A stretch of DNA of 64,000 bases from Aeromonas sobria (GCF_000820145.1 NZ_CDBW01000035.1:1-64000); one strand, 5' to 3'; positions 53,979 to 63,795 are shown, counted from the stretch's first letter. Translations and numbers: made by a program. Notes: generated from the letters alone by a model not told the origin.

Positions 53979-55175
53979 TTACTTGAACCAGCTGGTGACC
54001 AGCAGTACCAGGTAATCCCACAGACGGCTCACCAGACCACCTTCCTGCACCTCTTCCAGGGCAACCAGCGGAACCTGTTTGATCTCTTTGTCGCCCTGCT
54101 TCAGGAATACAGTACCGACGCGCTGCCCCTTGGCCAGCGGCGCTTTCAGCTCGCTATCGAGCTGGAAGTCCGCTTTCAGGTTGTTGCCCTGACCGCGGGT
54201 AACCAGTACCGAAACATCCTGATCAACCCCCAGTTTCACCTCAGACTTGTCGCCCATCCAGATCTTCTGGGTGACCAGCTCGGTACCGGCTTTGTACGGG
54301 GTCAGGCTCTGGAAGAAGCGGAAACCGTAGGTGAGCAGTTTCTTGCTCTCGGCCGCACGGGACCCTTCACTGCTGGCTCCGAATACCACGGCGATCAGGC
54401 GCATGCCTTCGTTATTGGTGGCAGAAGAGACCAGGTTATAGCCGACCTGGCTGACGTGGCCAGTCTTGATGCCATCCACTTGCAGGGATTGATCCCACAG
54501 CAGGCGGTTGCGGTTGTGCTGGGTGATGCCGTTGAACACGAAGGATTTCTGGGAGTAGACCTTGTACTCCTCCGGCAGGTCGCGGATCAGCGCCTGACCC
54601 AGACGGGCCATATCGTGAGCGGTACTGTAGTGACCTTCCGCATCCAGACCGTGCGGGTTCATGAAGTGGCTGTCGTTCATGCCGAGCTTGGCGGCCCAGC
54701 TGTTCATCAGGCTGGCAAAGGAGTCGGTGCTGCCCGCCAGGAATTCGGCCATGGCGACGCAGGCGTCGTTGCCGGACTGGATGATGATGCCTTTGTTCAG
54801 GTCATCGACGGAGACCTGCTTACCCACCTCGATAAACATCTTGGAGGAGTCGGAGTAGTTCTTGGACCAGGCGTTCTGGCTGATGGTCACCATGTCGGTG
54901 CGCTTGATGTTCCCCTTCAGCAGCTCCTGGCCGATGATGTAGGAGGTCATCATTTTAGTCAGACTGGCGGGCGGCAGACGCTCTTCGGCGTTCTGCTCGG
55001 CCAGCACCTGACCCGAGTAGTAGTCGATCAGAATATGGGCCTTGGCGGAGATCTCCGGCGCGGCGGGAACCACCATGGGCATGGCATTCGGAGTCGGTGT
55101 CGGCACCGGCGTATTGGCCTGGGCGGTAACGCTGACCAGCGAGGCCAGAAGAACTGAACGGGCAAATTTGGACAT
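53979..55175 (-). CDS. dacA: D-alanyl-D-alanine carboxypeptidase (PBP5/6 type)
   Basis: The 398-residue protein has a signal peptide (1-20), the S11 motifs S71-L-T-K74, S134-G-N and K237-T-G, a beta-rich domain (about 300-375) and a C-terminal amphipathic anchor (RLWDYLVLLVTSWFK). It trims the terminal D-Ala from peptidoglycan stem peptides at the outer face of the inner membrane. A Pro/Thr-rich linker (22-40) follows the signal. It is the usual neighbour of rlpA. Confidence 0.96.
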   Translation of the reverse strand: MSKFARSVLLASLVSVTAQANTPVPTPTPNAMPMVVPAAPEISAKAHILIDYYSGQVLAEQNAEERLPPASLTKMMTSYIIGQELLKGNIKRTDMVTISQNAWSKNYSDSSKMFIEVGKQVSVDDLNKGIIIQSGNDACVAMAEFLAGSTDSFASLMNSWAAKLGMNDSHFMNPHGLDAEGHYSTAHDMARLGQALIRDLPEEYKVYSQKSFVFNGITQHNRNRLLWDQSLQVDGIKTGHVSQVGYNLVSSATNNEGMRLIAVVFGASSEGSRAAESKKLLTYGFRFFQSLTPYKAGTELVTQKIWMGDKSEVKLGVDQDVSVLVTRGQGNNLKADFQLDSELKAPLAKGQRVGTVFLKQGDKEIKQVPLVALEEVQEGGLVSRLWDYLVLLVTSWFK

Positions 55176-55286
55176 CTTGAAATTCCTGCGAGCCAGATGG
55201 GGATAAAATGCGGGCCTAACTATACCAGATGCGTCCGCTGGTCATAGCCTGACATGGCGATCATCACTGGTTTTTTATCCATCAGC

Positions 55287-55323
55287 CCGGCCATCACGCC
55301 ATAAAGCGACGTGATGGCCGGGG
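55287..55323 (-). other. Strong hairpin between rlpA and dacA
   Basis: CCCGGCCATCACG and CGTGATGGCCGGG form a 13-bp perfect stem with an 11-nt loop. No T tract follows on the minus strand, so it is not a standard terminator; it may protect mRNA ends or cause a partial stop. Confidence 0.6.
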
Positions 55324-55358
55324 CTGGGACATGGGCTACGCCCGCCAGCAGAGAGGGG

Positions 55359-56342
55359 TTAGGGAACGATAAAGGCTTGTTCCAGTCCGCCTTGACGTAC
55401 TTTTTCCAGCACGTTTGCCTGCTGGTCGGCGGCGACCGGGCCAATCAGCACCCGGAAAATGGCGCCATGGGCATCGATCCGGTAGGGCACACCGTAACGC
55501 TGGGTCATCACCTTGCCCATCGCCTCGGCCCGTTCCTGTGAGCCGCTGGCCAGCACCTGAATCATCTTGCCATCGCCGCTGTTGGCAGGTGCTGCGGCCT
55601 TGGCTGACGCTGGTTTGAGAGGTGCCGCTTTGGCGGGCTTGGTGGCTGGCGCCTTGACGGGGGCAGGGTCGGCGGCGGGGGTTGCCATCGCCAGCGCAGT
55701 TGGTTCACCCAGGAAGCCATCTTGCGACAGGGTGTTGGAGGCCGCAGCGGCCGGGGTGGTCGGGGTCATCTCGATGGGCTTCATTGGCTCCATGATCACC
55801 ATCTGATCCGGGGTGTCGTTGATCAGCTCCAGCCGTACCCGCGCTTCCCCGCTATCGACCATCTCCAGCTGTTTGGCTGCCGCGTAGGAGAGATCGATCA
55901 GGCGAGGGCTGTTGAACGGGCCGCGATCGTTGACCCGCACGATCGTCTCCAGTCCGTTGTCCAGATTGGTGACCCGCACATAGCTCGGGATGGGCAGGTT
56001 GCGGTGGGCGGCGCTGAACAGCGTGCTGTCCAGCACATCGCCGTTGGCGGTCTTCTGGCCATCCAGATCCGGCGACAGCCAGCTGGCGGTGCCCTCTTCG
56101 CTGTAGTGCTTGATGTCGCGCCACACCTCGTTTTTCTGCTTGCCGATCCAGTAGTCCCGGTTGCCGCTGGCACTCAGGGGCTCGGGGCGCGGAATGGCAC
56201 CGGTGGCTTGCGGGATCTCGATGACGGGCGGCTTGCTGACCGGTGCTTGCGGTTCGACGGGGGCGGTCTGTTCCGGCTGGCTGCTACAGGCGGCCAGCAA
56301 CAAGCTCAGGCTGAGCGGGAGGAGTTTGTGACGAAGATGCAT
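55359..56342 (-). CDS. rlpA: Septal-ring lipoprotein RlpA, lytic transglycosylase
   Basis: The 327-residue precursor has a lipobox (LLAAC, Cys19), a double-psi beta barrel (about 75-170) with EGTASWLSPDLDGQKTANGDV and VRVNDRGPFNSPRLIDLS, an Ala/Pro/Lys-rich linker and a C-terminal SPOR domain (about 250-327). It binds and cleaves denuded septal glycan. The start at 56342 follows AGGAAG and lies 59 nt inside the end of mltB, so its signal peptide is encoded twice-over by overlapping frames. No later start would keep the lipobox. Confidence 0.94.
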   Translation of the reverse strand: MHLRHKLLPLSLSLLLAACSSQPEQTAPVEPQAPVSKPPVIEIPQATGAIPRPEPLSASGNRDYWIGKQKNEVWRDIKHYSEEGTASWLSPDLDGQKTANGDVLDSTLFSAAHRNLPIPSYVRVTNLDNGLETIVRVNDRGPFNSPRLIDLSYAAAKQLEMVDSGEARVRLELINDTPDQMVIMEPMKPIEMTPTTPAAAASNTLSQDGFLGEPTALAMATPAADPAPVKAPATKPAKAAPLKPASAKAAAPANSGDGKMIQVLASGSQERAEAMGKVMTQRYGVPYRIDAHGAIFRVLIGPVAADQQANVLEKVRQGGLEQAFIVP

Positions 56343-57282
56343 ACGCTTCCTGAATGGCTTGGCTAAGTTGATACACCGCCATCGCATAGAGTGGGCTGCG
56401 ATTGTAGCGGGTGATCACATAAAAGTTATGCCGTGCGACCCAGTATTCCGGTCCATCGGCTTGGGCAAACGCCAGTAACTTGACCGGCGTCTGTGGGGCC
56501 AGCGGCGTGGCGAGCTCAATCCCTGCCGCCGCCAGTTCTGACCACTGTTGTGTTAGCTCGGGCTCAGGCCTGAGCAAAGGTTCGACTGCCATCAGCCCGA
56601 TCTGGGCCGGTTCCACCACGGATTCGCCCCAGCGCCACTGGTGGCTGGCAAAATAGTTGGCCACGCTGCCGATGGCATCGACCGGGTTGGCAAACAGATC
56701 CCGCTTGCCATTGCCATCGAAATCAACGGCGTAGTGGCGGTAGCTGGAGGGCATGAACTGGCCCATCCCCATGGCTCCGGCATAGGAGCCCTTGAGGCGA
56801 TCCAGCGCCCACCCTTCCTCTTTTGCCAGCAACACCAGCTGGGCAAACTCCTTGGCAAAGAAGTCGCTGCGCTCGGGGTAGTGAAACCCCAGGGTGTAGA
56901 GGCTATCAAGCACCGGATGACGGCCCATCTGGCGACCATAGAGGGTCTCTACCCCGATGATGGCCACTATGATTGATGCCGGTACCTGATAGGTTTGCTC
57001 GGCCCGCGTCAGGGTGGCAGCATGCTGCCGCCAGAACTGCAGCCCATCCCGGATGCGATCCGGGGTGACGAACAGCGGCCGGTAGCGATGCCAGGGTTTG
57101 GCTTCCCACGGCTTGCTGATGGTGTCGAGCACCTCCTGGCGCAGCTGGGCGCGGGCGACTGCGGCTTGCAACTCCGCCAGCGGCACCTGTTGCTGCTCGG
57201 CGAGCAGCGCCAACCGATCCGGCGCCACGGCGGCAGTTGCCACCGTTGTGGCGAGAGAGAGCAGCAATCCAACCCATCTCAT
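56284..57282 (-). CDS. mltB: Membrane-bound lytic murein transglycosylase B family
   Basis: The 332-residue protein has a signal peptide (about 1-18). The SLT_2 domain shows the catalytic Glu in IIGVETLYGRQMGRH, GSYAGAMGMGQFMPSSY and FDGNGKRDLF. No lipobox Cys is visible, so it is probably soluble or not lipid-anchored, unlike E. coli MltB. The last 21 residues (EAYASSSQ...VAGRL), past the family end, overlap rlpA. The start overlaps the rodA stop (TGATG). Confidence 0.93.
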   Translation of the reverse strand: MRWVGLLLSLATTVATAAVAPDRLALLAEQQQVPLAELQAAVARAQLRQEVLDTISKPWEAKPWHRYRPLFVTPDRIRDGLQFWRQHAATLTRAEQTYQVPASIIVAIIGVETLYGRQMGRHPVLDSLYTLGFHYPERSDFFAKEFAQLVLLAKEEGWALDRLKGSYAGAMGMGQFMPSSYRHYAVDFDGNGKRDLFANPVDAIGSVANYFASHQWRWGESVVEPAQIGLMAVEPLLRPEPELTQQWSELAAAGIELATPLAPQTPVKLLAFAQADGPEYWVARHNFYVITRYNRSPLYAMAVYQLSQAIQEAYASSSQTPPAQPELVAGRL

Positions 57283-58385
57283 CAGGCGAGCAGTCTTCTA
57301 TGAGTCTGAATGGACATCAGGATGCCGAAACCGGCCATCAGGGTCACCATGGAGGTGCCACCATAGCTCACCAGCGGCAGGGGGACCCCCACCACCGGCA
57401 AGATGCCACTCACCATCCCCATGTTGACGAACACATAGACGAAGAAGGTGAGGGTGATGGCGCCCCCCAGCAGCCGCTCGAAGCTGCTCTGGGCCTGCAT
57501 CGAGATATAGAGGCAGCGGCTGATGACGTAGAGGTAGAGCACCAGCAACAGGGCGACCCCCACCAGACCAAACTCCTCGCTAAATACCGCGAAGATAAAG
57601 TCGGTATGGCGTTCGGGCAGGAACTCCAGCTGGGACTGGGTCCCTTGCAGCCACCCCTTGCCGAACACGCCGCCGGAGCCGATGGCGATTTTGGATTGAA
57701 TGATGTGATAGCCACGGCCGAGCGGGTCTTTCTCCGGGTCGATCAGCATCATCACCCGCTGGCGCTGGTAATCGTGCATCAGGAAGAACCAGAGTACCGG
57801 CATAAAGGCCACGATCAGCATGACCGCCAGCCCAATCAGCCACCAGCTGAGCCCCGCCAGGAAGATGACGAAGAAGCCGGAGGCCGCCACCAGAATGGAC
57901 GTACCGAGATCGGGCTGGGCGGCGATCAGCAGGGTGGGCAGCAGCACCATCACCAGGGCGATCACCACATGGCTGAACTTGGGGGGCAGCGAGTGGCGGC
58001 TGAGCCAGGCGGCCACCATGATCGGCATGGAGAGCTTCATTACCTCGGAGGGCTGGAACTTCATAAAGCCCAGATCGAGCCAGCGCTGGGCCCCCTTGCC
58101 GATATGACCGAACACGTCCACCGCAATCAGCATCAGCACTACCACCGCGAACAGCGGCACCGACCAGCGGGCATACAGAGACGGTGGCAGCTGGGCCATG
58201 CCGATCATCAGGGCAAAGGCGAGGCCGCCCCGTACCAGCTGGCGCACGATGGAGTCGAGATCCTGACCGGAGGCGGAGTAGAGCACCACCATGGAGAGCG
58301 TCATCACGGCCAGCAGACCGAGAAACAGCGGCAGATCGATATGCATCTTGTACCAGATGCTTTGCTGCCGAGCGGAATTACTCAT
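57282..58385 (-). CDS. mrdB: Rod-shape peptidoglycan polymerase RodA
   Basis: The 367-residue SEDS protein has about ten helices and the motifs [17 protein letters not shown] (with the catalytic-loop region), [22 protein letters not shown] and the end [13 protein letters not shown]. It polymerises glycan with PBP2 in the elongasome. ATG 58385 follows AAGG at 9-10 nt; the frame extends 26 codons upstream, but without family support. Tightly linked to mltB. Confidence 0.96.
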   Translation of the reverse strand: MSNSARQQSIWYKMHIDLPLFLGLLAVMTLSMVVLYSASGQDLDSIVRQLVRGGLAFALMIGMAQLPPSLYARWSVPLFAVVVLMLIAVDVFGHIGKGAQRWLDLGFMKFQPSEVMKLSMPIMVAAWLSRHSLPPKFSHVVIALVMVLLPTLLIAAQPDLGTSILVAASGFFVIFLAGLSWWLIGLAVMLIVAFMPVLWFFLMHDYQRQRVMMLIDPEKDPLGRGYHIIQSKIAIGSGGVFGKGWLQGTQSQLEFLPERHTDFIFAVFSEEFGLVGVALLLVLYLYVISRCLYISMQAQSSFERLLGGAITLTFFVYVFVNMGMVSGILPVVGVPLPLVSYGGTSMVTLMAGFGILMSIQTHRRLLA

Positions 58386-58498
58386 GGGAAATAACCTTGT
58401 GCTGAATTGACGGCACCCCTTGGTGGCGCAAAATCGGGTCAGCCTGCTGCGGCCGATGGACATCTGATTGATGTCCGCAGCCTTGCTGGCGGGTGGCG

Positions 58499-60421
58499 TT
58501 ACTCACTGGGGCTGACCTCGCTCGGCTGGGACGGCGTGGTCGGCGTCGGTGCCGGTGGCAGTTGCGGATCCGGAGGGAGCAAGTAGGCATCCAGCATGGC
58601 GCGCGCCACCGGCGCTGCATTTTTACTGCCGCCGCCTGCGTTCTCGAGTACCAGTGCTATTACCGCTTTAGGTGCATCAAAGGGAGCAAAGGCGACGAAC
58701 AGGGCGTTGTCTCGGTGCTCTACCTTCATGTTCTTGGCGTTGTAGACCTGATTCTCTTTCATGTTGACCACCTGCGCAGTGCCCGACTTGCCCCCGGAGG
58801 CATAGGGGGTGTTGGCAAAGGCGTGGCGGCCACTCCCTTCCTTGCCCTGGTTCACCCGCCACATCCCCTCTTTGGCAACCTGCCAATAGCTGTCGCTTTT
58901 GGTTTTGAGGGCGATATTCGGGTTGATAGGGGCATTCACTACCTCCGCCAGCGAGGCAGTGCTCTTGAGCAGGTGGGGGGTCACATCATGGCCGTTCTGG
59001 GTCAGGATGCTGATCGCCTTGGCCAGCTGGATCGGCGTTGCGCTCCAGTAACCCTGACCGATACCGATGGAGATGGTGTCCCCCTGATACCAGGGCTGGC
59101 GCCAGCGGGCCATTTTCCAGTCACGGGACGGCATCACCCCTTTGGTCTCTTCATAGAGGTCGACCCCACTGTACTGACCAAAACCGAACTTGGTCATGTA
59201 GCTGTGGATCTTGTCGATGCCGACCCGATAGGCGAGATCGTAGAAATAGGTATCCGCCGAGACCTCGATGGCGCGATAGACATCGAGCCAGCCATGACCC
59301 CAGCGGCGCCAGTCACGGAACTTCTTGGTGGTGCCCGGAATGGAGAAGCTCGGGCCACCGAAGTAACGATAGTTGGGGGTGATGGCCCCCTCGTTGAGCC
59401 CCATGATGGACATCATGGGTTTGACGGTGGAAGCGGGTGCATAGATGCCCTGCGTGGTGCGGTTCACCAAGGGACGTGCCGGATCGTTGAGCAGTCCCGA
59501 GTAGTTGGCACTGGAGATACCGGTGACAAACAGGTTGGGGTCGTAGCTCGGGCTCGACTCCATGGCGATGATGGCGCCGGTTTGCGGGTTCATCATCACG
59601 ATGGCACCACGCTGGCCCGCCAGTATTTGCTGGGCTTTCAGCTGCATCCGGATGTCGATATTGAGGTAGATATCCTTGCCGGGAGTGGGCGGCTGGAACT
59701 TGAGGGTGCGGACGACCCGGCCGCGGTTGTTCACCTCGACCTCCTGATAGCCTGCGACCCCGTGTAGTTGCTCCTCGTAAAATTTCTCGACACCCTGTTT
59801 GCCGATATCCTTGGTGGCCGCGTAGTTGGCGAGTTTTTCTTCCTTGTCGAGGCGCTCCACATCGCGGGTGTTGATCTTGGCCACATAGCCCAGCGCGTGG
59901 GTGAGGGTATCACCAAAGGGATAGTAGCGCTTGAGGTTGGCCTCGATGCTGGCGCCCGGATAGTTGTGTTGGTTGACCGAGAAGAGGGCCACCTGATACT
60001 CGGTCAGTTTCTCGAACAAGGGGACTGGCTTGAAGCGGCGCTGACGCTTCACTTCGGCCAGAAATTTCTCTTTGGTCCCCTCCGGCAGCCCCAGCAGGGT
60101 GATCAGCTGGTCGGCAGTGAGCTCGAGATCTTTGGTCTCTTCCGGCACGATTTCCAGACTGTAGACCGGACGGTTTTCTGCCAACAGCACGCCGTTGGCG
60201 TCATAGATGAGCCCGCGCGGGGGCGCCACCGGTACCACCCGGATACGGTTGGAGTTGGAGCGGGTCTGGTAGGTGTCAAAAGATTCAACCTGCAGATAAT
60301 AGAGATTACCCAGCAGCACCAGCATCAGCACGACGATGCCGATGTAGGCTACCAGGGTGCGCCGGAAGAACAGATTGCCCTCGGCACTGTGATCGCGCAT
60401 CTCGATGCGATTCTTCAACAT
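58499..60421 (-). CDS. mrdA: Penicillin-binding protein 2
   Basis: The 640-residue transpeptidase has one membrane helix (about 20-43), a dimerisation domain with [12 protein letters not shown], and the penicillin-binding domain with S331 in [12 protein letters not shown] ([10 protein letters not shown]) and KSGTAQ. It crosslinks glycan during elongation with RodA. The C-terminus is Pro/Ser/Thr-rich (about 612-640). rodA follows after 113 bp. Confidence 0.97.
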   Translation of the reverse strand: MLKNRIEMRDHSAEGNLFFRRTLVAYIGIVVLMLVLLGNLYYLQVESFDTYQTRSNSNRIRVVPVAPPRGLIYDANGVLLAENRPVYSLEIVPEETKDLELTADQLITLLGLPEGTKEKFLAEVKRQRRFKPVPLFEKLTEYQVALFSVNQHNYPGASIEANLKRYYPFGDTLTHALGYVAKINTRDVERLDKEEKLANYAATKDIGKQGVEKFYEEQLHGVAGYQEVEVNNRGRVVRTLKFQPPTPGKDIYLNIDIRMQLKAQQILAGQRGAIVMMNPQTGAIIAMESSPSYDPNLFVTGISSANYSGLLNDPARPLVNRTTQGIYAPASTVKPMMSIMGLNEGAITPNYRYFGGPSFSIPGTTKKFRDWRRWGHGWLDVYRAIEVSADTYFYDLAYRVGIDKIHSYMTKFGFGQYSGVDLYEETKGVMPSRDWKMARWRQPWYQGDTISIGIGQGYWSATPIQLAKAISILTQNGHDVTPHLLKSTASLAEVVNAPINPNIALKTKSDSYWQVAKEGMWRVNQGKEGSGRHAFANTPYASGGKSGTAQVVNMKENQVYNAKNMKVEHRDNALFVAFAPFDAPKAVIALVLENAGGGSKNAAPVARAMLDAYLLPPDPQLPPAPTPTTPSQPSEVSPSE

Positions 60422-60476
60422 GCCGTTACCTTCTGGTTGACGAGGTCATGAGCAGTGAGACTCTGGCGATTCATGC

Positions 60477-60944
60477 TCACTCTCTGTGATACGGATGATT
60501 GGTGGTGATACTCCATGCCCGATAGAGGCTCTCGGCCACCAGCACCCGCACCAGCGGATGGGGCAGGGTGAGTGGCGACAGCGACCAGCTCTGCTCGGCG
60601 GCAGCCTTGCAGTCGGGGGACAAGCCCTCCGGCCCGCCGACCAGCAGGGCCACATCGCGGCCATCCAGCTTCCAGGCTTCCAGCTGGGCAGCCAGCTGCT
60701 CGGTGGTCCAGGGTTTACCCGGAATATCCAGCGTGACGATGCGCGAGCGCCCCGCGGCCGCCAGCATGGCTTCCCCTTCCTTCTGCAGGATGCGGGGAAT
60801 GTCGGCATTTTTGCCGCGCTTTCCGGCGCCGATCTCGACGAGTTCAAATGGCATGTCTTTCGGGAAGCGGCGGCGATACTCTTGGAAGCCATGCTCTACC
60901 CAGGCAGGCATCTTGGTGCCCACCGCAATCAACTGGATCTTCAT
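60477..60944 (-). CDS. rlmH: 23S rRNA (pseudouridine1915-N3)-methyltransferase
   Basis: The 155-residue SPOUT enzyme begins [17 protein letters not shown] and carries the knot motif [13 protein letters not shown] and the end [11 protein letters not shown]. It methylates Psi1915 of helix 69 in assembled ribosomes. The start at 60944 matches the family exactly; 18 codons upstream do not. rsfS is 20 bp upstream. Confidence 0.97.
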   Translation of the reverse strand: MKIQLIAVGTKMPAWVEHGFQEYRRRFPKDMPFELVEIGAGKRGKNADIPRILQKEGEAMLAAAGRSRIVTLDIPGKPWTTEQLAAQLEAWKLDGRDVALLVGGPEGLSPDCKAAAEQSWSLSPLTLPHPLVRVLVAESLYRAWSITTNHPYHRE

Positions 60945-60964
60945 CGTCGTTACACTTGTGCTCT

Positions 60965-61306
60965 TTATTGCATGTTCACGTGAGCGGCACCGCTCCACAA
61001 TTTTTCCAGCTGGTAGAAGTCACGAGGTTCATCCTGCATCACATGCACGATCACCGACCCCATATCTACCAATGCCCATTCACCGCTCACTTGGCCCTCT
61101 ACGCTCAGCAGATCCAGACCCGCGTGGCGGGCCTCGCTGGCCAGATGATGGGCAATGGCGCTGACGTGACGACTGGAGTTGCCGGAACAGACGATCATGG
61201 CATCAGTAATGGTGGATGTGCCGCGTACATCGAGGGTGATGATGTCGCGGCCTTTCATGTCATCGATCTTGTCGATGATAAAGGCATGCAGTTCTTGGCC
61301 TTGCAA
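60965..61306 (-). CDS. rsfS: Ribosome silencing factor RsfS
   Basis: The 113-residue protein shows [39 protein letters not shown] and the end FYQLEKLWS. RsfS binds L14 and blocks subunit joining in starvation. The start is a TTG at 61306, with GAGGAG 7 nt upstream. It gives [16 protein letters not shown], matching the E. coli N-terminus. Confidence 0.95.
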   Translation of the reverse strand: MQGQELHAFIIDKIDDMKGRDIITLDVRGTSTITDAMIVCSGNSSRHVSAIAHHLASEARHAGLDLLSVEGQVSGEWALVDMGSVIVHVMQDEPRDFYQLEKLWSGAAHVNMQ

Positions 61307-61410
61307 TGAGTCTCTCCTCTATTCCGGCGCGCTGTTACTTACGTCAGGGCGGCGGATTATATCATGGTCACTCCCGTTTCCCATCGGCTGGGGCGGGATT
61401 ACGGCAGGGG

Positions 61411-62082
61411 CTAGCGGCGATTGGCGCGGTAGAGCCCCTGTTGATCAATATAGTGCGCCACCGACTCGGGCAAGAGGTAGCGGGTGTCTTGCCCCGCCTC
61501 CAGCAGGGCCCGCAGCCGGGTGGCAGACAGTTCGACGGGCTGGTTGTCCGCTAGCCAGATATGGCCAGCCAGACGCTGGTGTAGCGCTCGGGCATCACTG
61601 GTGTGATGGCGCGCCAGCAGCTGCGCCACCCCGGCCGGATAATCCGGTTGCCAGCCCGGTCGCACGCTCACCACCAGATGGCCATAGTCGAGCAGCTCCT
61701 GCCAGCGGTGCCAGCTTGGCAGGCTCAGCAGGGAATCCATCCCCATCAGAAAACAGAGCGGGGTACCGGGCAGTTCATGACGCAGCTCGATCAGGGTATC
61801 TATGGTGTAAGAGGGTTTATCCCGCTGCAGCTCCCGCTCATCTACCACAAAATGCCGGTTCTCCGCTGCCGCCAGCCTGACCATGGCGAGCCGCTGCTCG
61901 CTGGAGCAAAACGGGTTGGCGCGGTGAGGCGGGATATGGTTCGGGATCAGCCGGATTTCGGCCAGTTCAAGGGTGTCGCGGGCTTCGATGGCCGGGCGCA
62001 GATGGCCGATATGGATGGGGTCGAAGGTGCCGCCCAGAATACCGATAGGAGCCTTCAGCAGGCTGACAGGAGCCTTCAGCAC
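61411..62082 (-). CDS. nadD: Nicotinate-nucleotide adenylyltransferase
   Basis: The 223-residue enzyme has GGTFDPIHIGH (17-27) and the second nucleotide motif ISATRLR in the form LSATRLRALLE. It makes deamido-NAD. The start is a GTG at 62082 with GGAGAG 6 nt upstream; it lies within the last codons of holA (7-nt overlap). The first residues contain a 7-codon tandem repeat (LKAPVSL then LKAPIG) absent from typical NadD. Confidence 0.94.
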   Translation of the reverse strand: MLKAPVSLLKAPIGILGGTFDPIHIGHLRPAIEARDTLELAEIRLIPNHIPPHRANPFCSSEQRLAMVRLAAAENRHFVVDERELQRDKPSYTIDTLIELRHELPGTPLCFLMGMDSLLSLPSWHRWQELLDYGHLVVSVRPGWQPDYPAGVAQLLARHHTSDARALHQRLAGHIWLADNQPVELSATRLRALLEAGQDTRYLLPESVAHYIDQQGLYRANRR

Positions 62083-63113
62083 TGGCTGCTCTCCATCCCC
62101 AGTGGCAGCGGGGTGCTATCACGAAAACCGAGGGCAATGGTCTGCAGCATCAGCCAGGCCTGTTCGGTATTGAAGCTGCGCTGGGCATCGTCCAGCTGGG
62201 CCATCAGTTGCCACAGTTGTTGCAACTTGGCAAACGGAAGTCGGGTCAGCGCCTGCTGGATCAGTTGCTGGCGGCTCTGCCAGATACGCAGACGGCTGAA
62301 ATGCTCCCCCAGCGGCTGGCCACTGCGCATCGCCAGTGACAGCTCGGTCAGCTGCTCCAGCTCGCGGCAGAGAGTCCAGGCCAGCATCCCCGGCTCGGTG
62401 CCTTCGGCTCGCAGGGCGGCCAGAATGCGCTGGGCCCGGTTCACCTTCCCCTCCAGCAGGGTATCGACCAGCTGGAACGGGGTGAAGTGGGCGTGACGGA
62501 TAATGGTCTCTTGCAGATAGGTGACACTGATGGGCTGGGGCGGCGAGAGCAGGGTCAGCTTCTCGATCTCCTGACTGGCGGCCAGCAGGTTGCCCTCATA
62601 GGCGTGGCACATGAAGTTGATGGCATCCGGCAGCGCCTTGAGGCCGAAACGCTGGAAGCGTGCGCTCATCCAGCGTGGGAAGAACTTGGGCTCCGGATGG
62701 TTGACCGGCACATAGGTGCCGATCTGGTAGAGCTTGTCGAACCAGGCGGCTTTCATCTGGGTTTGATTAAGGCGACCGCCACTCAGCACCAGCAGCAGAT
62801 CAGGGTGGAGCTGCTTGCCGATTTCGCTGATGCGAGCGGCCAGATCCTTGTCCACCTTGGCGGGCAGTTCCAGCTCGATGATCTGGCGGGCAGAGAAGAG
62901 GCTCATGGCCTGACAGGCATCGTAGACCTGATTCCAGTCCAGCCCCTGTTCCACCACGAAGGTGTGGCGTTCATCGAAACCCTGTTTGCGGGCGATCTGA
63001 CGGATGGCGTCGATGGCCTCCAGTCGCAACAGGGGCTCGTCGCCAAAAACGAGATAGCAGGGCCTGAGCCCTGCTTTGAGGTGGTCACCAAATTGCTCGG
63101 GATAAATTCGCAT
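62076..63113 (-). CDS. holA: DNA polymerase III delta subunit
   Basis: The 345-residue protein matches HolA: MRIYPEQFGDHLKAGLRPCYLVFGDEPLL, CQAMSLFSARQIIELELP, AYEGNLLAASQEIEKL, and AHFTPFQLVDTLLEGK. It opens the beta clamp in the clamp loader. Its ATG overlaps a short decoy frame (TGATG), not lptE directly, because of a local duplication. It overlaps nadD by 7 nt at its end. Confidence 0.96.
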   Translation of the reverse strand: MRIYPEQFGDHLKAGLRPCYLVFGDEPLLRLEAIDAIRQIARKQGFDERHTFVVEQGLDWNQVYDACQAMSLFSARQIIELELPAKVDKDLAARISEIGKQLHPDLLLVLSGGRLNQTQMKAAWFDKLYQIGTYVPVNHPEPKFFPRWMSARFQRFGLKALPDAINFMCHAYEGNLLAASQEIEKLTLLSPPQPISVTYLQETIIRHAHFTPFQLVDTLLEGKVNRAQRILAALRAEGTEPGMLAWTLCRELEQLTELSLAMRSGQPLGEHFSRLRIWQSRQQLIQQALTRLPFAKLQQLWQLMAQLDDAQRSFNTEQAWLMLQTIALGFRDSTPLPLGMESSQC

Positions 63114-63214
63114 CAGAAGCTTGCCTGACTAAAATGAAGGCGCACAAGAGTAGCTGCCTGCGTTGGCTGCTTGAACTGCGACTCGTCACCAAATTGCTCT
63201 GGGTAGATCCGCAT
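63113..63214 (-). CDS. 33-codon duplication-derived frame between lptE and holA
   Basis: The frame opens at an ATG sharing a base with the lptE stop (TGATG) and closes at a TGA sharing a base with the holA ATG. Its first ten residues equal HolA's (MRIYPEQFGD), and its last five resemble the LptE end (SQASF against SQVSF). It arose by a 101-bp tandem duplication of the lptE-holA junction. Whether the peptide has a function is unknown; translation by coupling from lptE is likely. Confidence 0.5.
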   Translation of the reverse strand: MRIYPEQFGDESQFKQPTQAATLVRLHFSQASF

Positions 63215-63696
63215 CAGAAGCTGACCTGACTCAACTGTCGGATCACCTGATTGGCCGCCTGCTCCTGCATCTCGCGGTTGAGCTGCTCCTGCTCACGAGA
63301 AGAGGCGAGCGCTGCATCCGGCTTGTTGAGGAAGCTGCGGTTGAAGTTGATGGGGAAGACCTGGGTCGGCTTGCCCGGCACCGAGACGGTGAACTGGGTA
63401 CTGAAGCCCAGCACATATTCAGTGTCGACGCCCTGAGCGTTGACCGAAGCGACCTGACTGGTACCGCCAATGCCGCCCAGAGTGAGCACCGGAATGCCCT
63501 CCTTGTCGGCCAGGGTCACGCCAGAGGCCTTGAGGCGGGTGGTGACCAATCGGTAGAAGTCGCTCTTGTTGTCGCCCACGACCTTCATGGTCATCAGCTC
63601 GCTCGGAATGCCGTTGCCGCGCATCTGAAAGCCGCAGCCTTGCAGCAGCAGCGCTGCCAGCATGACGGCCATCAAGCGGGTGAAGATGGTGCCCAT
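63214..63696 (-). CDS. lptE: LPS-assembly lipoprotein LptE
   Basis: The 160-residue precursor has a lipobox (LLLQGC, Cys21 or so) followed by GFQMRGNG, and the LptE pattern NKSDFYRLVTTRLKASGV. It plugs LptD and guides LPS to the outer leaflet. ATG 63696 opens the signal after AGAGGA; longer frames to 63777 are not supported. It follows leuS as in E. coli. Confidence 0.94.
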   Translation of the reverse strand: MGTIFTRLMAVMLAALLLQGCGFQMRGNGIPSELMTMKVVGDNKSDFYRLVTTRLKASGVTLADKEGIPVLTLGGIGGTSQVASVNAQGVDTEYVLGFSTQFTVSVPGKPTQVFPINFNRSFLNKPDAALASSREQEQLNREMQEQAANQVIRQLSQVSF

Positions 63697-63795
63697 AGAA
63701 AATCCTCTTTGCATGAAGGGAAGAGCGGCGGGCGCAGGGCCCGCCGTTATCATCCGTTTGCTGTCACAGATTGGCAATGATCAGTTGGTGACTTC

